64,000 nt of DNA, from NCBI GenBank assembly GCA_002221725.1, contig NJFT01000014.1, positions 248,001 through 312,000 of the forward strand, given 5' to 3'. This document shows, in pieces, positions 1 through 11,563 of the stretch (positions within the stretch are counted from its first letter, which is position 1; each line of letters opens with the position of its first letter). Both the position numbers and the translations under genes were made by a program. The notes under the pieces are model-generated. The model was not told the origin of the DNA. It was given only the letters and a program-made list of their open reading frames with translations, and made no database searches. Source of the stretch: Scedosporium boydii (Eukaryota > Ascomycota > Sordariomycetes > Microascales > Microascaceae).

Positions 1-869
1 TTGGAGGCGGTCGCGGGCTTTGAGGGCCTTAGGGGCCATGAGATTCTGTGCGAACCCTAGGGCTAGGAGGCCAAGCCCCTTGTCAAATTCCCTATGGCTT
101 TGTCAGACAAGAAAAGTCCCGCGACAACTTGTATTTCGAAAACCCACCACAAATCATCCAATGAGTCCTTTCCCAAGGGGTTTTGGCTCCCAAACATGGA
201 CCGTAAAGTCGCGAGAGCCATCAGCTCCCTCAACCACTCAAACCCACTCTCAAGCGCCAGCCCCTCCCCACTGGAGATATCATTCAATGTCTTGGCAATT
301 TCTTTCAAAGCCGCACTATTCATGACCGCCAGATTCTCGCCGAGCATGGATTGCTGGATCGTGTGGGAGAATTCGTTCATCGTACCCGGTTGAGAATAGA
401 TCTCCACGTGCTTCTTGTCCATGCCCAGGGTTGGGGTGGAGAACTCGACGGCGAAGGGCTCGAAGGAGAGGTTTTGGTTTCTCATGGCGGCGGCGACAAG
501 TCTGGGCTCGTTGATGACGTACATTTTGCCATTGAGCATAGGCAAGGTGCAGATCGGGAGCTTTCTTTCCTGGCTGGAGAGCTCTTTGGGTTAGGAATGG
601 CCACTCATTGGGGGGCCGTGGCTGGCAGGGGGAAGAAAAAAAATGAAAAGGCCAACCGACTAAAGGCGGTGAAACATGTTATTCTGTTCCCGCATGAGGG
701 AGAGGATGTGACCGAGGAACGGGATCGCCGGCGGAAGAACGGGAGGCTCGCGAGGGTCGATGCTTGGGAAAAGTACGCGGTAGATGAGATACACCGCGAC
801 CGGCACCGCTGCGGCGGCGGCAGTTGCGGGGTCTACGCCCGAAACGGGGTTACTTAGGATGCTCCACAT
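1..869 (-). CDS. Cytochrome P450, N-terminal part (runs off the left edge)
   Basis: Partial gene; the heme-binding Cys region lies outside the window. Exons that keep frame are 661-869, 148-573 and 1-91. The start at 869 gives a hydrophobic anchor (Ala/Val-rich, about residues 14-34) followed by the proline-rich hinge PPVLPPAIPFLGH typical of ER-bound microsomal P450s. Exon 2 holds LPICTLPMLNGKMYVI, matching the beta-1 strand region of CYP7/CYP8-like fungal P450s. The second intron (92-147) removes an in-frame stop and restores DDLWEFDKGLGLLALGF. The first intron (574-660) has a weak donor, GTCGGT. It reads leftward and is the closest gene to the MFS transporter and two-zinc-cluster regulator, so a shared pathway is possible. 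Substrate unknown. Recognition as a P450 rests on the N-terminal half only. Confidence 0.82.
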
Positions 870-2161
870 GGTTGCTCGGGGACAAACGATCGAGCTCTGT
901 CCTCAGACGCGTGGAAAAGGGGAAATAAGAAGGGAGGGCGGTGCTGCGATGGCGCAACGAGAAGGTGTGGCAAGTGTGGCTGTGGTTTTGAATCCTTCTA
1001 GAACCCAGATACAATTCTTTGTAGGGCTGGGGTTGAAGATAATCTGTCAATAAATCATATTATTATTTTAAAATCCAACAGCAGGCTGGTTAAAAGTGTC
1101 TATTAATTTTATTTACATATTTCAATTACTATTATATTCAGTTATGTACTCGATTAAATTTTTTTATATAAATAGAAAATATAAAAACATAATTTTTACC
1201 CCTTTGCTGGCTTCAGCTACTTCTCCTGACGCTGTATCAACCTCACGTCAGATTGTCCTCCTCAACTCTAGACCCTGGAGACAGGTTCGAGTTCAATTTC
1301 TCAGAGGCAACGTGCTAAACGAACACCAAGCTCATTAAGCACTTCATTGGCAATACTCTGGGCCAATGCTACTTGTGTACAAGGGCGTAGGGATTTACTC
1401 ACGAAATTGGGGGAGAGGGGCCAGGGCTGGGCAGGTGATTTTACCAAAGAGGAGAGAGAATGTAGAGAGCCACGTCTATCAGGGCCCGTTGGAGAGGATT
1501 AGGGTCCTTTCGCCTGCCTGATAGGCAGGACTGGAGTAGAAGGAATTGCGGTTCAGTGTAACCAGACCTGAGAACTACTGAAATTTTCTCGGCCTTATTG
1601 ACATTCCCCAGTTTCGGCAGCGGGGCCATAATAGTTTCCGTGGGCTGATGAAGCAGGTGCATCTACCGATTTTTGGTCGCCCTCATCTCAGATTCCATAC
1701 ATATACTGCTGGCAGTGACTCTCAAGCTCGTCAGGGTCTATGGTCCTTGTCCAAGCGCCTAGGCTTCGTACTCGTGCCGAGACAAGAATTGGCAACGACG
1801 GCCCAGTCTTCTGTCGGCCCAGATTTTGGTTACCAACCACTGAACTAATCGGGGAGGCGGGAAACTGTATGACACGGTGTCTATGGCTCCAGACTATTAA
1901 GCATTCCTAACGGAGTATATGAAAGTACGTTCCGAATACCGTGTGGCAAGGTCCGAATTGTAATAGAAGTTAGAAGCAGATGAAAACTCCCAAGCAGTTA
2001 CTGGTGATCTATCTCAATATCCCCCCTCTCCCCATTCCCCGCTCCAAAAGCGATAGTTTTCGGTCGTCCGAACTCTTTGACAGTCGCTACCCGGTCCTTT
2101 ATCGTGAGTGCTGCCTGCGTCTCTTCCCTATTTCCCGAAGTTGCGATCCAAATTTATACAT
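870..2161. other. Intergenic, P450 promoter side; AT-rich patch
   Basis: No supportable gene. An AT-rich patch at about 1050-1200 may be a small RIP-affected repeat remnant. Short open frames at 1441-1848 have no recognisable motif and overlap on opposite strands. Confidence 0.6.
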
Positions 2162-4593
2162 CTATTCAAATTTATTAGCACTATGGATCGAGATTTGATA
2201 GGTCATTTTCGTGAAACATACGAGCGGGAACGGGATCCCAAAGGCGAGAGTGAGAAAGGCCAAGAGGCCAATGCCCCAGTCGATCCCGAGCGCGTCGAAG
2301 AGGTGTTCACCAAAAAGTGGGAATCCTTTCGGGGAAATTAGTTTGCAAGGCGTACTTGGGGGGGCCATTAACCATTTAATTAACTTACCTCCAGCAAACA
2401 AGCAACGAAGGGTTGAAACTACCATAGTTCAGCTGAGAGAAAGTAGACATGGGATGAGGAACTTACGGGCCGAGATAGCAGATGCCGGAAAATCGAAACA
2501 GTCGATAATGTACAGCTGGATGGCAAGCTTGGAGGAGTGGTAGATTAGCGTCGAGCGTGACACTTTGCTTCGAGGCTTTATAACATCGAGGACTAACATA
2601 GACGTTCATCATTCCAATACTGAAGATAGCGATTCCGACCAGTGGCTACACGTGTTTTTATTCTCAGGATTAGCAAAGCCTAGATACGCAGCGACGGATG
2701 TGGTACTCACCACGATGAAATGTGTCTTGAGAGCCGTGAAGCCGTAGACGAAGAGACCAATTGCCACGAGCAGAGCGCCAGGGAACCCGGCGACGAGACT
2801 ATATCGTTAAAAGTCCAAGTCAGTTTCGGTAGTAGAAACGGTCAGTCGTTGTATAAACTGTACCGAGACTCGGCCTTGTAGGGCCTTCCCTCCTTTCCCA
2901 TCTGTCTACTGTAGATGGCGTTGAGAAGCTTCGTGGTGGCGAACATGCCGATCATGGCTCCGACGCCCTCGGCGAGAAGGTCGATTCCTACGATCCCTGC
3001 AGAGTGGCCGTACCCTTTTCCAAAGACGAAGGAAAACTATTACAGTATCAGCGTTACTAGAACTCCACTCTCCAGGATGTGGGTGGGATAGAATGCTTAC
3101 TGTAACGACGACGAGATAGAGCACTCCGAAGATGCAAGAGAAATATACCGATAAAAGGAGCAAGGCAGGATCAAGAGCGAGGTACATCACTAGTCGCGTT
3201 TAGCAGGAACTTTCCATTGACGAGCATGTTTGAGAGAGGGTTGCGTACCAGGACGGGCGGTTGCAGACGCCAGGTCAGAGAGGACGTGACCTTCCGGGCT
3301 TGTTTTCGCAAGATCGAGGACAGTGTACCAGTTTTTATTTCCGTGTTTCTTCTTCAGTCGGGCGAGCTTCCACTTGAGGAGGGTAGGGATGTACGTCTCA
3401 CGGAGAAAGAAAAAGGCGACGATCTCTAGCACGGTGGCACAAATGGCCTTAAAAGATGAGAAAGTGCGTCAGTTTCCACGAGGAAGGTATTTGTATCTGG
3501 AAGACGCCCAGAACTAACCGGAACCCAGCAAGTCCACCGCCAGGATGCGCGCTCGGACATCCATCCGCCACAGGCGGGACCCAGGATCGGGCCCATCATG
3601 CTATACCTCATCAATACCTTCTTCTCCAGCTCCTTTCCATACATAACAGACTTACAGGGCCGTTCCGAGGATGGAAGAAGCCGTTGCTCGCTCCTTTAGA
3701 CCCCACAAATCGGCGAGCACGCCTCCGAAGACAGCAAGAGAAGCGGAGCTCCCCACGCCGGCGAAGAACCTGCAGACGGACAACTGGGCCGTCTTACCAC
3801 ATGCGTTAGTATCCTGACCACGCAGGCAAAGGGAAAGAGGGGAAAAGAGGCGCGGAGGAGGATGGGGGTTTCTTAACTGTGTTACAAAAGCCAGAGCCCA
3901 CGCCGAACGCGATGAAAACCACGTTTCCACCGCTAACCACCACTCTTCTTCCGAAGACCTCACTCAAGGGTGCCAGGACGAGCGGAGCAACTCCAAAAGC
4001 GAACAGAAATATGCCAATCTGGAGGGCGCCAAGAGTAGGGTTTGTCTCGTTTATGTCTTCCATTACCGCCGGCAGAGAGGGAACGAAGATGGTGCCTAAA
4101 ACTGGTGTTAGAGAGAGTGCGTTCGGCTCATCGTGACAGGAGTGGTTGACTTGTAAAGGGAGCCAAGAAGCAGTATGACCCCACTAGAAACGTGGCAATC
4201 CATTTTTTCTTTCGTGTCCAGTCCTGTTAGGTCTTCATGTTAGATATACATAAGACGGTCGGGGGATCTCGCTGGGAAATTGCTCGAGCTGAGATATATT
4301 ATTCTATTACCCGAGGGTTCTCGCTGTGCGCCTGGCTGAGGACAACCAGGTCTGTACCGGCCCGTTAGCAAAGGGGAATGCCACCAACTTAGTTCGTAAA
4401 CTGACTTACCTGGATCGAGTTGTTCTAGGCCTCGCCCATCGTAGGTTACCCTGTCCGGATTCGACTCTCGCTCGTGTAGGATTTCCCCGTACCAAGCTTT
4501 AACAATTGAGCGAAGGCTAGAATGGTTGTTTTGGTCCTTCTCTTGAGCTAGCGCCATGCTTGTAGCCAAGCTCTCGTCCTTGTTTATTTCCAT
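2162..4593 (-). CDS. MFS multidrug transporter, DHA1 type, many introns
   Basis: A 12-helix proton-driven drug/metabolite exporter expected in the plasma membrane. The ATG at 4593 gives a hydrophilic N-terminus. Frame-preserving exons are 4410-4593, 4311-4351, 4151-4223, 3878-4095 and 3656-3783, then several more to the stop at 2162. Joining them yields SENPRDWTRKKKWIATFLVG at the first helix, then SLPAVMEDINETNPTL, and a motif-A-like loop APLSEVFGRR between helices 2 and 3. Exon 5 gives CRFFAGVGSSASLAVFGGVL and the next MMGPILGPACGGW. The C-terminal exons give FPGALLVAIGLFVYG, AIQLYIIDCFDFPASAISA and GIDWGIGLLAFLTLAFGIP. These are hallmarks of the TPO1/FLR1-like family. It is divergent from the regulator starting at 5017, which suggests local control. 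Exact borders of the middle exons (about 2340-3640) are less certain. Substrate unknown. Confidence 0.88.
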
Positions 4594-5016
4594 GGCGAAA
4601 AATACTTGGAGTAAAAGGAGGGTTAGGCGGATAAAGTGTACGGATACGGGCTCCCATCGAGAACATAAAGACGTCCAGGAAATCAAGTCATATATATATT
4701 CGCTTGGAGGCCCTACTCGTATAATCGGCGGAACGCATGACTGACACGGAATGCTCACCCTGCAACGATATCCCGTGCCCCTGGAAAATATTTCCGGCCG
4801 GTGTCGGCAGCGCCGGAGGTGCGCGGGGAATAAACCTGCAGGATCGGAGATAGGGTCCGATCATTTTCGGCCGAGCTTATCCCCCATAAAAATCACCCAA
4901 AACAACACGCACGGCAGAATTACTGCTCGAATAATCGGATATAAGACTTGGCGTCGTCGGCCGACTATTTTCATCCCCTCCTTGTCCCTGAAATCCTCAG
5001 ATCCTTCGACCTAGCC
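4594..5016. promoter_or_regulatory. Bidirectional promoter, MFS transporter / two-zinc-cluster regulator
   Basis: This 423-bp gap separates two divergent starts. A TATA-like run at about 4690-4700 faces the transporter and an ATATAAG at about 4939 faces the regulator. Triplets of the type bound by Zn2Cys6 proteins are dense: a CGG/CCG-rich stretch at about 4791-4817 containing CCGGCCGG, and the perfect 10-bp palindrome GTCGGCCGAC at 4956-4965. Binding is inferred, not shown. Confidence 0.55.
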
Positions 5017-7043
5017 ATGACGAAGACGGGGGAGCACTGCGCGCGCGCTCGGCCGATCTCCGCGTGCTTGCGATGCCGCAAGGGTAAAGTTCGCTGTGAC
5101 AGGACCAAACCTCAATGCGACCGCTGTATCCGCGTGGGGGTACAGTGTTTGTACTCTCCACCCGATGAGCCCCAAGACATCCGGCATGATGACAGGGGTG
5201 GACACGACGTTTCGAGCTCTAAACGTGACCTTGGCAATCAGAAAGCTCCCAACCAGGAGCACGGAGAGGAGAATACCGCTCCTGCGGCGGAGGAGCGGCC
5301 TCTCGGCCACCTTGACGCCTCACTCGGTCGCAATCGCGCTATCATATCATGCGTGCGCTGCCGAAAGCATAAAGTACGCTGTGACAGAAACATCCCGTGC
5401 AGTCGCTGTACAAGACTCAAGAAGGGCTCGGAATGTATCTACCTCCATGGGAATGGGGCTAGTTCCAGTTCGACTCTGGCCGATAGTACAAGGGATATTG
5501 CCGTGACTTACGAGGACAAGCAGTGGAATCAGCGGTTCCGAACCCGGGCGCATTGGGGTACGCTCCATCGTGAGGTGAGTTGATGACCATCTTGCCTAAG
5601 ACGAGAGAGTCCCGAAGATCTAATAATGAGTAACAGATTCAAGAGTATCTGATGGCCGATGGAAGACGACCATTCCTCCACGACTTCCACCCTGGGAAAT
5701 CTCGCCCATGCATATCTCTCTCCATCAACTATCCTTTTTGCAATGGCTCAGGCAATAGCAAATCCACCGAATCCATTTTACATGGGCTACCCCCAGAGTC
5801 GATGCAGCGGGAGCTAGTCTCGCTTTATATGGAAACTGTGGAGGAAGGGTTTCACTTCCTCAACAGAACTCTTTTTGAGGCCGAACTCAAAGAGTTCTGG
5901 TCACACGAAAAGACTCCCGGCGACGACTGGCTTGCCCAATTTCTGCTCGTCCTCTCCTTAGGGTGTTTGTGTCGCAACTCCATCGCTGAGGAGGATAATG
6001 AGGATGATGGCACAGGGTGGTTATATGACACTTTACCGTCTCGACTCGTAAACGACGCTCAGATATGCCTTCGGAAGACACCGTTCATGCTCCGGCCTAC
6101 CCTCGCTACTATCCGAACACTGTGTCTTACGGTCATTGTCAAGCAGATATACGGCATGTCGTGCCATGAGTCTGATACCTGTTGGCCGCTAATGGGCACG
6201 ATTGTTAGACTCTCTATTGGTAGGGGCCTCCACATGAGCACCGATGCGGACGGGAGGAGATTGTGGGCCACAGTTCTGTACCTTGATATGAGACAGTCGC
6301 TTATGTGTGGAATGCCCCTTCTCCTGCCACCCGGAGATATCTCAACTCTCTTTCATGGAAAGAACATGGAGACTTCAATCTCGGACATCAGGGAGGCTAT
6401 GGAGATTAGAACCAGTGCCATCGATCGGATAATTTTGGGGAGCACGGGCTCTATTTTACTCAGAGCTATAGAACTTGCCACCACCGCAGACGAGTCGGTC
6501 TCATACCAACAGGTTATGGAAGTCGAGTCCTGGCTCCGAAATTACCTCCAACGACCAGTCGCCACTTTCAATACGTCTCATTTCAATCCCGCCGAAACAA
6601 CCGGTGCATCTCCACATCACGACCTCGAGTCCTGCACCGTCGACATATTCCTCCGCCAAACGCTCCTCGCCTTAACCTCCCGCTTCGCCCTCCTCACCAA
6701 CTCCTCGACCCTCTATCCAGCCTGCCACATATCCTCCCTGGAAAGCGCTCTAGCTATCCTCTCCCACCAGCGTACCCTCCACGACGTCGACCACACGGCG
6801 GCGGCCTGGTTCGCGGGGCTCTTCCGGTTCGACTTTTTCACAGCCGCTATGACTCTCTGCTGTCAGCTGGTCCGGGACGATTCGGCGCTCGATGTGGCGA
6901 TCGGGGGAGAGTCGGCGCCCAGAGGGATGGTGGTTGAAGCGTTGAGGTCGTGTAGGGAGTTGTGGAGAGGGGAGGGGGCGTTTTCGGTGTGTAATGCGAG
7001 GGCTTTTGGCATTATTGACGAGATTTTGGGTTTACTGGAGTAA
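5017..7043 (+). CDS. Fungal transcription factor with two tandem Zn2Cys6 clusters
   Basis: Exons 5017-5574 and 5637-7043 give 654 residues; the intron has donor GTGAGT and acceptor AACAG. The ATG at 5017 is the first in frame. The first zinc cluster has Cys at residues 17, 20, 27, 34, 37 and 44 (CX2CX6CX6CX2CX6C). A second, complete one has Cys at 112, 115, 122, 128, 131 and 140 (CX2CX6CX5CX2CX8C). Basic residues between Cys 2 and 3 are present in both (RKGKVR, RKHKVR). The remainder fits a fungal_trans middle homology region, with blocks such as CWPLMGTIVRLSIGRGLHM and RRLWATVLYLDMRQSL. Most family members carry one cluster, so the duplication is unusual. Divergence from the MFS transporter suggests it controls that gene and perhaps the P450. 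Confidence 0.92.
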
Positions 7044-8622
7044 GCAGCAAACATAAATACATGTAAAGCGGGATAATATAAATCATAAGTCGGTACCTAT
7101 CCCATTGAGGATCTGATCATGGCAGGGTATAATATCCCACTTCCCGAAAGGGCTGTCGAACCGCGATTGACAAGACGCAGGTCTGAGATGTACGCGGTAC
7201 CTGACCTAGAAACTTCAGGGCATTGGTAGAATCGCGCTACAGACATCTGATAATATAGCCTCTTGCTCCGAGTCCTTCAGCTAAGGAACACATGCAAGCC
7301 AGGTTCGAAAAAGAGATATGGGGAGATGGCAGGGATCGGCCTATAGAATGAATTTTTATATATAGCATAACAAAAAGAAAAGAAGGAACTATATAGTTCC
7401 CCTTATTAGACCTTTACTATTATATATTTCGATCTGACAATTTCACTCATATCCAATCTCAGCGTTACGTAGAGGAGGACGCTTCAAGCTTGTGCAATGG
7501 ACCCATCTATCCCGGTACTAGACTGTACATATAGATGGATTTAAATCCTGGGAATTTGGTCCGAAGGGTTCGCTCGATTGATCCTAAGAGCTCTATATTA
7601 CCAGCTAGCCGGGGCGACGAGAGAGAAGAACGGGCGCGGATAGAACCAGAAATTCATTTCGTCTTCTTCCAGAAGCGCTGCACTGTAGAGAAACACGCCA
7701 TTGATCGGTCTCACTTCAGATGCACGAGGTTGCATGAGGAATTATTACGCAAGACCGCGGGAGTGATTTCCAAGTGCCGGGTTTTCTAAAATCTAGGTCC
7801 AGATGCAACCTCAAAGAGGTGGCTCTCCGAATTTCTCCACCTATGAAATGTTGATCAAGTCGAGCGCTCTTTGGAGTCTAGCCAAGTGACGATCAAAAGG
7901 ACCATAACCTTTGGGGCCATTTCCACAAGCGGAAAATTCTTCAGTAGAGAATACTAACATTGAGAGAACCAGAGGAAAATCGAAGTTCCCTATCAATTGA
8001 TGGAATGAGGCAGCTGGGCAGCGCGGCGCAGCGCTTAGAGGATCGGAGCACTGTTCCGTAGAGCATAGGCGCAGTATCCGGAGTCGACGATAATTAATAG
8101 TCCTTTGCGAAGTAGGCAGAAACTGCTTCACCCCGATCCCTGTCGACGTCGCCGATGTTGCCCTGTGGTCCAAGTTCCCTGCGCTGTCCTGGCAAGTCTA
8201 TGCCGAACCTGCCCGGTTTCCCAAGGTACCCTGGTCAGCTCTGTATCCGTGGTTAGGATGATTGGCGGGAATTGAGCCACTGCTACCTCTGTAGCACCTG
8301 GAATTTTATCAAAAGGAGGACCATAACCCTTGAATCGCGGAGATTACTTGACCGAAAGCTCTCCAAGAGGTGGTAAATCAAGCCCGGGACCAACGGCAAG
8401 AAGCCCACAAGCTACGCATGCGTCAAGTCTCCCGTCACGGTGATAGTGGCCGGTGAATCTTCAGGCCTGGAGGTATGTATATAGAGCTCCCGTAGTCCCG
8501 GTCAACCGACCATTGATCAATCTTCATCCCCATCATCTCGAAACAAAATCTCTCGTTTCATTGGACAACACATCTTCAACCTTCTAGACGTGTCCCTTGA
8601 AGACAGCCAGCGTTATCCCGAG
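7044..8622. other. Intergenic region, upstream of the endoglucanase
   Basis: No supportable gene. Short open frames at 7535-7789 and 7841-8173 have no motifs. AT-rich patch at about 7350-7430. The 3' part is the endoglucanase promoter. Confidence 0.6.
8478..8483 (+). promoter_or_regulatory. TATA-like element of the endoglucanase gene
   Basis: TATATA lies about 140 bp before the ATG at 8623 and is followed by a C/T-rich leader, a common fungal core promoter layout. Based on position and sequence only. Confidence 0.4.
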
Positions 8623-9874
8623 ATGAAATCGATTGTCCTAGCTAGTCTCGCCGCGTGGGGCGCGTATGCCCAGAGCGGAGCATGGGGCCAATGTGGCGGC
8701 ATCAACTGGTCTGGCCCTACGAGCTGCATCTCGGGCTATACTTGTGTTTACCAGAATGACTGGTACAGCCAATGTCTCCCCGCGTCTCAAGTCCCGACGA
8801 CAACTACCAAGGCGCCAAGCACGACTCTTGCTACCAGCACCCGCCCTCCCACGAGCACGTCTAGCCCTGGAAATGGGCCTAAGAAAATGAAGTGGGTCGG
8901 CGTGAACCTTTCCGTTGCCGAGTTTGGCCAGGGTACCTACCCTGGAACTTGGGGCAAGGAGTTCTACTTTCCCGATAACAATGCTGTCTCGGTACGTTGA
9001 TATAGTTTCTCCCGTGAAGGGGCTTCCTGAGCTCGTTTCCGATGGGTTCATGTTAAACTAATCTGTACTGTAGACCCTTATTGCTCAGGGCTACAACACC
9101 TTCCGTGTTGCCTTCGCCATGGAGCGTCTGGCCGTCGGCAGTCTGACGAGCAACTTCGACCAAGGCTACCTGACCAACCTCACTGCCACGGTCAACCACA
9201 TCACCCAGAACGGCGCCTGGGCCGTCCTCGACCCCCACAACTTTGGGCGATACAACGGCAACGTCATCACCGATACCAACGCCTTCAAAGCCTTCTGGGT
9301 CAAGCTCGCCACCCATTTCAAGAACAACGACAAGGTCATCTTCGACACCAACAACGAGTACAACACCATGGAGTCGTCTCTCGTTTTCAACCTCAACCAG
9401 GCTGCCATCAACGGCATCCGTGAGACCGGAGCCACCCAGTACATTTTCGTCGAGGGTAACTCGTGGAGCGGCGCCTGGACCTGGACCCAGATCAACACCA
9501 ACCTCGTCAGTCTACAGGATCCCCAGAACAAGATTGTCTACGAGATGCACCAGTACCTCGACTCTGATGGCTCCGGTACTTCCACGGCGTGTGTCTCCAA
9601 CACCATTGGTGTTGAGCGTGTCACCGCCGCGACCAAGTGGCTCAAGGACAATGGCAAGGTGGGCTTCCTCGGCGAGTTTGCTGGCGGCGCCAACGCCAAC
9701 TGCAAGGAGGCCGTCACGGGCATGCTCAACCACCTCCAGGACAACAGTGATGTGTGGCTGGGCGCTCTCTGGTGGGCTGCGGGTCCCTGGTGGGGCAACT
9801 ACATCTACAGCTTTGAGCCCCCTAGCGGAACTGGCTACACGTACTACAACTCTCTGCTCAAGCAGTATGTCTAA
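8623..9874 (+). CDS. Secreted endo-beta-1,4-glucanase, GH5 with N-terminal CBM1
   Basis: Hydrolyses internal beta-1,4 links of cellulose outside the cell. Exons 8623-8991 and 9074-9874 give 389 residues with a phase-0 intron (donor GTACGT). The ATG at 8623 starts a signal peptide of about 16 residues (cleavage after GAYA). Next comes a CBM1 cellulose-binding module (about 17-52, starting SGAWGQCGG, Cys-rich), then a Thr/Ser/Pro linker (about 57-84), then the GH5 barrel. The acid/base Glu is about residue 218 in DTNNEYN and the nucleophile Glu about residue 324 in [19 protein letters not shown] and [12 protein letters not shown] are typical of the Trichoderma EGII (Cel5A) type, subfamily GH5_5. 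All catalytic elements are present, so it looks functional. Codon use is strongly C-ending, consistent with high expression. Confidence 0.96.
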
Positions 9875-10410
9875 GAAGCTGTGCTGAGCGTGGGCTCGAT
9901 GTTGGACCGTACCCTGTACATATTTCTTGCTTGTAAATATCTTGCAGGGATAAGAAACAAAATGCGCGAGATGCGATGGCAGCATGATGGTGGTGTCTCG
10001 CTCCAGGATGATTGATGGATTACATTCTATATATGCATTAGGGCATTATTTTCCTACTCGATATTCTGTTGCAGATTTGCGCGCTTTTGGAAACCAACTT
10101 CGTATTGCGTTGTGACTCAACTCGTCCATGACGTGACCGCCCAGGCCCGAGTTTGTTTTACCTCGGGAACTCGAGTAATTGGCTAATGCTGCATCTGCAG
10201 TTGATTAAGTGGTCCCTCATCATAAGCAGTCGTTAGAATCTGACATGACAGAATCGAGTATCTCCGAGGAGTTCCTATCCCCCTCTTTCGCCGCTCATCT
10301 TAAAATTCAACGTCATCCCCCCTGTCGATTAAATCCAAGCCCATCTACCGCACCGGGCCAATACTCACAAAGTGTCGAACTTGAACCTATCTGGCTAATT
10401 ATAAGGAAAA
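9875..10410. other. Intergenic, 3' end of endoglucanase to nitronate monooxygenase
   Basis: Holds the endoglucanase 3' UTR and the promoter of the next gene, both on the plus strand. No additional gene seen. Confidence 0.6.
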
Positions 10411-11496
10411 ATGCCATCCAAGCAACTGGCCGCCGCGAATAAACTTCTAAGGGCCTATCCATGGACCTCCAAACCCCTCATCGTCTTGGCGCCGATGCGC
10501 CCGGTATCCGGCCCGCATCTTGCCGTCGCCGTCTCTCGGGCCGGAGGCCTCGGCTTCATAAATCCCAACGGAACACACCAAGGCATAATCGATGACTTCG
10601 AAGACGTGAAGAAATTGCTAGAAGCGCAAGATACATCTAGTGACGCCCTCTCCAAATTCGCTTCCGACGGTCTGCTGCCCGTTGGAATTGGCTTCATCGT
10701 TTGGCGCGACGATAAGCAGGTGGCGCTGTCGACGGTTGAAAAATATCGACCCGTCGCTGTCTGGCTATTCGCACCACGAACTGGCCAGGGGGAATTGGAC
10801 GAGTGGATATCGGCATTGCGCAACGTCTCTCCGCAGACTCAGATATGGATCCAAGTTGGTACCCTGGGTGAGGCTACTGCCGCCGCAAACAGCAGTTCGC
10901 CCCCTGATGTGTTGGTAATACAGGGTACTGAGGCTGGCGGACACGGAAGAACCAGCGATGGACTTAGCATCGTCACACTATTCCCGGAAGTGGCGAATGG
11001 TACTCGTGACTCGGGTATTCCTCTTATCGCTACCGGAGGCATTGCCGACGGTCGGGGTGTCGCAGCGGCGCTGAGCCTTGGAGCGGCCGGTGTCGCCCTG
11101 GGCACCCGGTTCATCGCGGCCACCGAGGCACGTGTTAAAAAGGGATATCAACAGGCGGTCCTCGACGCAAAGGATGGCGCGAAGTCGACGGTTCGCACGA
11201 CGATATATAATCAGCTCCGCGGAACCAATTGGCCGGAGCAGTACAGTCCCCGTGGAGTTACGAACCGTACCTGGGATGATTTCCAGGCCAAGGTTCCATA
11301 CGAGGAGCTGAAGAAGGCCTTTGACGAGTCTACCAAGGCCGGGGATGAAGGCTGGGGTGTTGAGGGCCGGCAGCCCACGTACGCCGGTGCGGGCGTCGGG
11401 TTGGTTGACACTGTTGCCGATGCCGGCACAATTGTCAACAATTTGAGGAAGGATGCGATAAGCATTGCAAAGGCAGTTGCGGAGTCCTCTGAATAG
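10411..11496 (+). CDS. Nitronate monooxygenase (2-nitropropane dioxygenase family)
   Basis: FMN enzyme that oxidises alkyl nitronates such as propionate-3-nitronate, a detoxifying role in fungi. A single uninterrupted 361-residue frame from the ATG at 10411, the usual length for the family. The N-terminal barrel strand LIVLAPMRPVSGPHLAVAVS and AGGLGFI are typical. GTEAGGHG (about residues 172-179) is the signature flavin/active-site loop with its His. LIATGGIADGRGVAAALSLG followed by GVALGTRF forms the phosphate-binding region. No signal peptide, so probably cytosolic. It converges on the receptor gene at 11564-13087 with only 67 bp between stops. No pathway partner is obvious. The exact substrate cannot be read from sequence. 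Confidence 0.94.
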   Translation: MPSKQLAAANKLLRAYPWTSKPLIVLAPMRPVSGPHLAVAVSRAGGLGFINPNGTHQGIIDDFEDVKKLLEAQDTSSDALSKFASDGLLPVGIGFIVWRDDKQVALSTVEKYRPVAVWLFAPRTGQGELDEWISALRNVSPQTQIWIQVGTLGEATAAANSSSPPDVLVIQGTEAGGHGRTSDGLSIVTLFPEVANGTRDSGIPLIATGGIADGRGVAAALSLGAAGVALGTRFIAATEARVKKGYQQAVLDAKDGAKSTVRTTIYNQLRGTNWPEQYSPRGVTNRTWDDFQAKVPYEELKKAFDESTKAGDEGWGVEGRQPTYAGAGVGLVDTVADAGTIVNNLRKDAISIAKAVAESSE

Positions 11497-11563
11497 AACT
11501 GGAATGTGGCTAGGGAACAATATATCTATATCTAGTCTATGATTTTTACCTTTCACCTCCCCG

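Noticed and set aside
9243..9887. Plus-strand frame of 214 codons rich in Ser/Thr/Pro
   Set aside because: Out-of-frame reading of the GH5 catalytic exon, whose correct frame has full active-site motifs.
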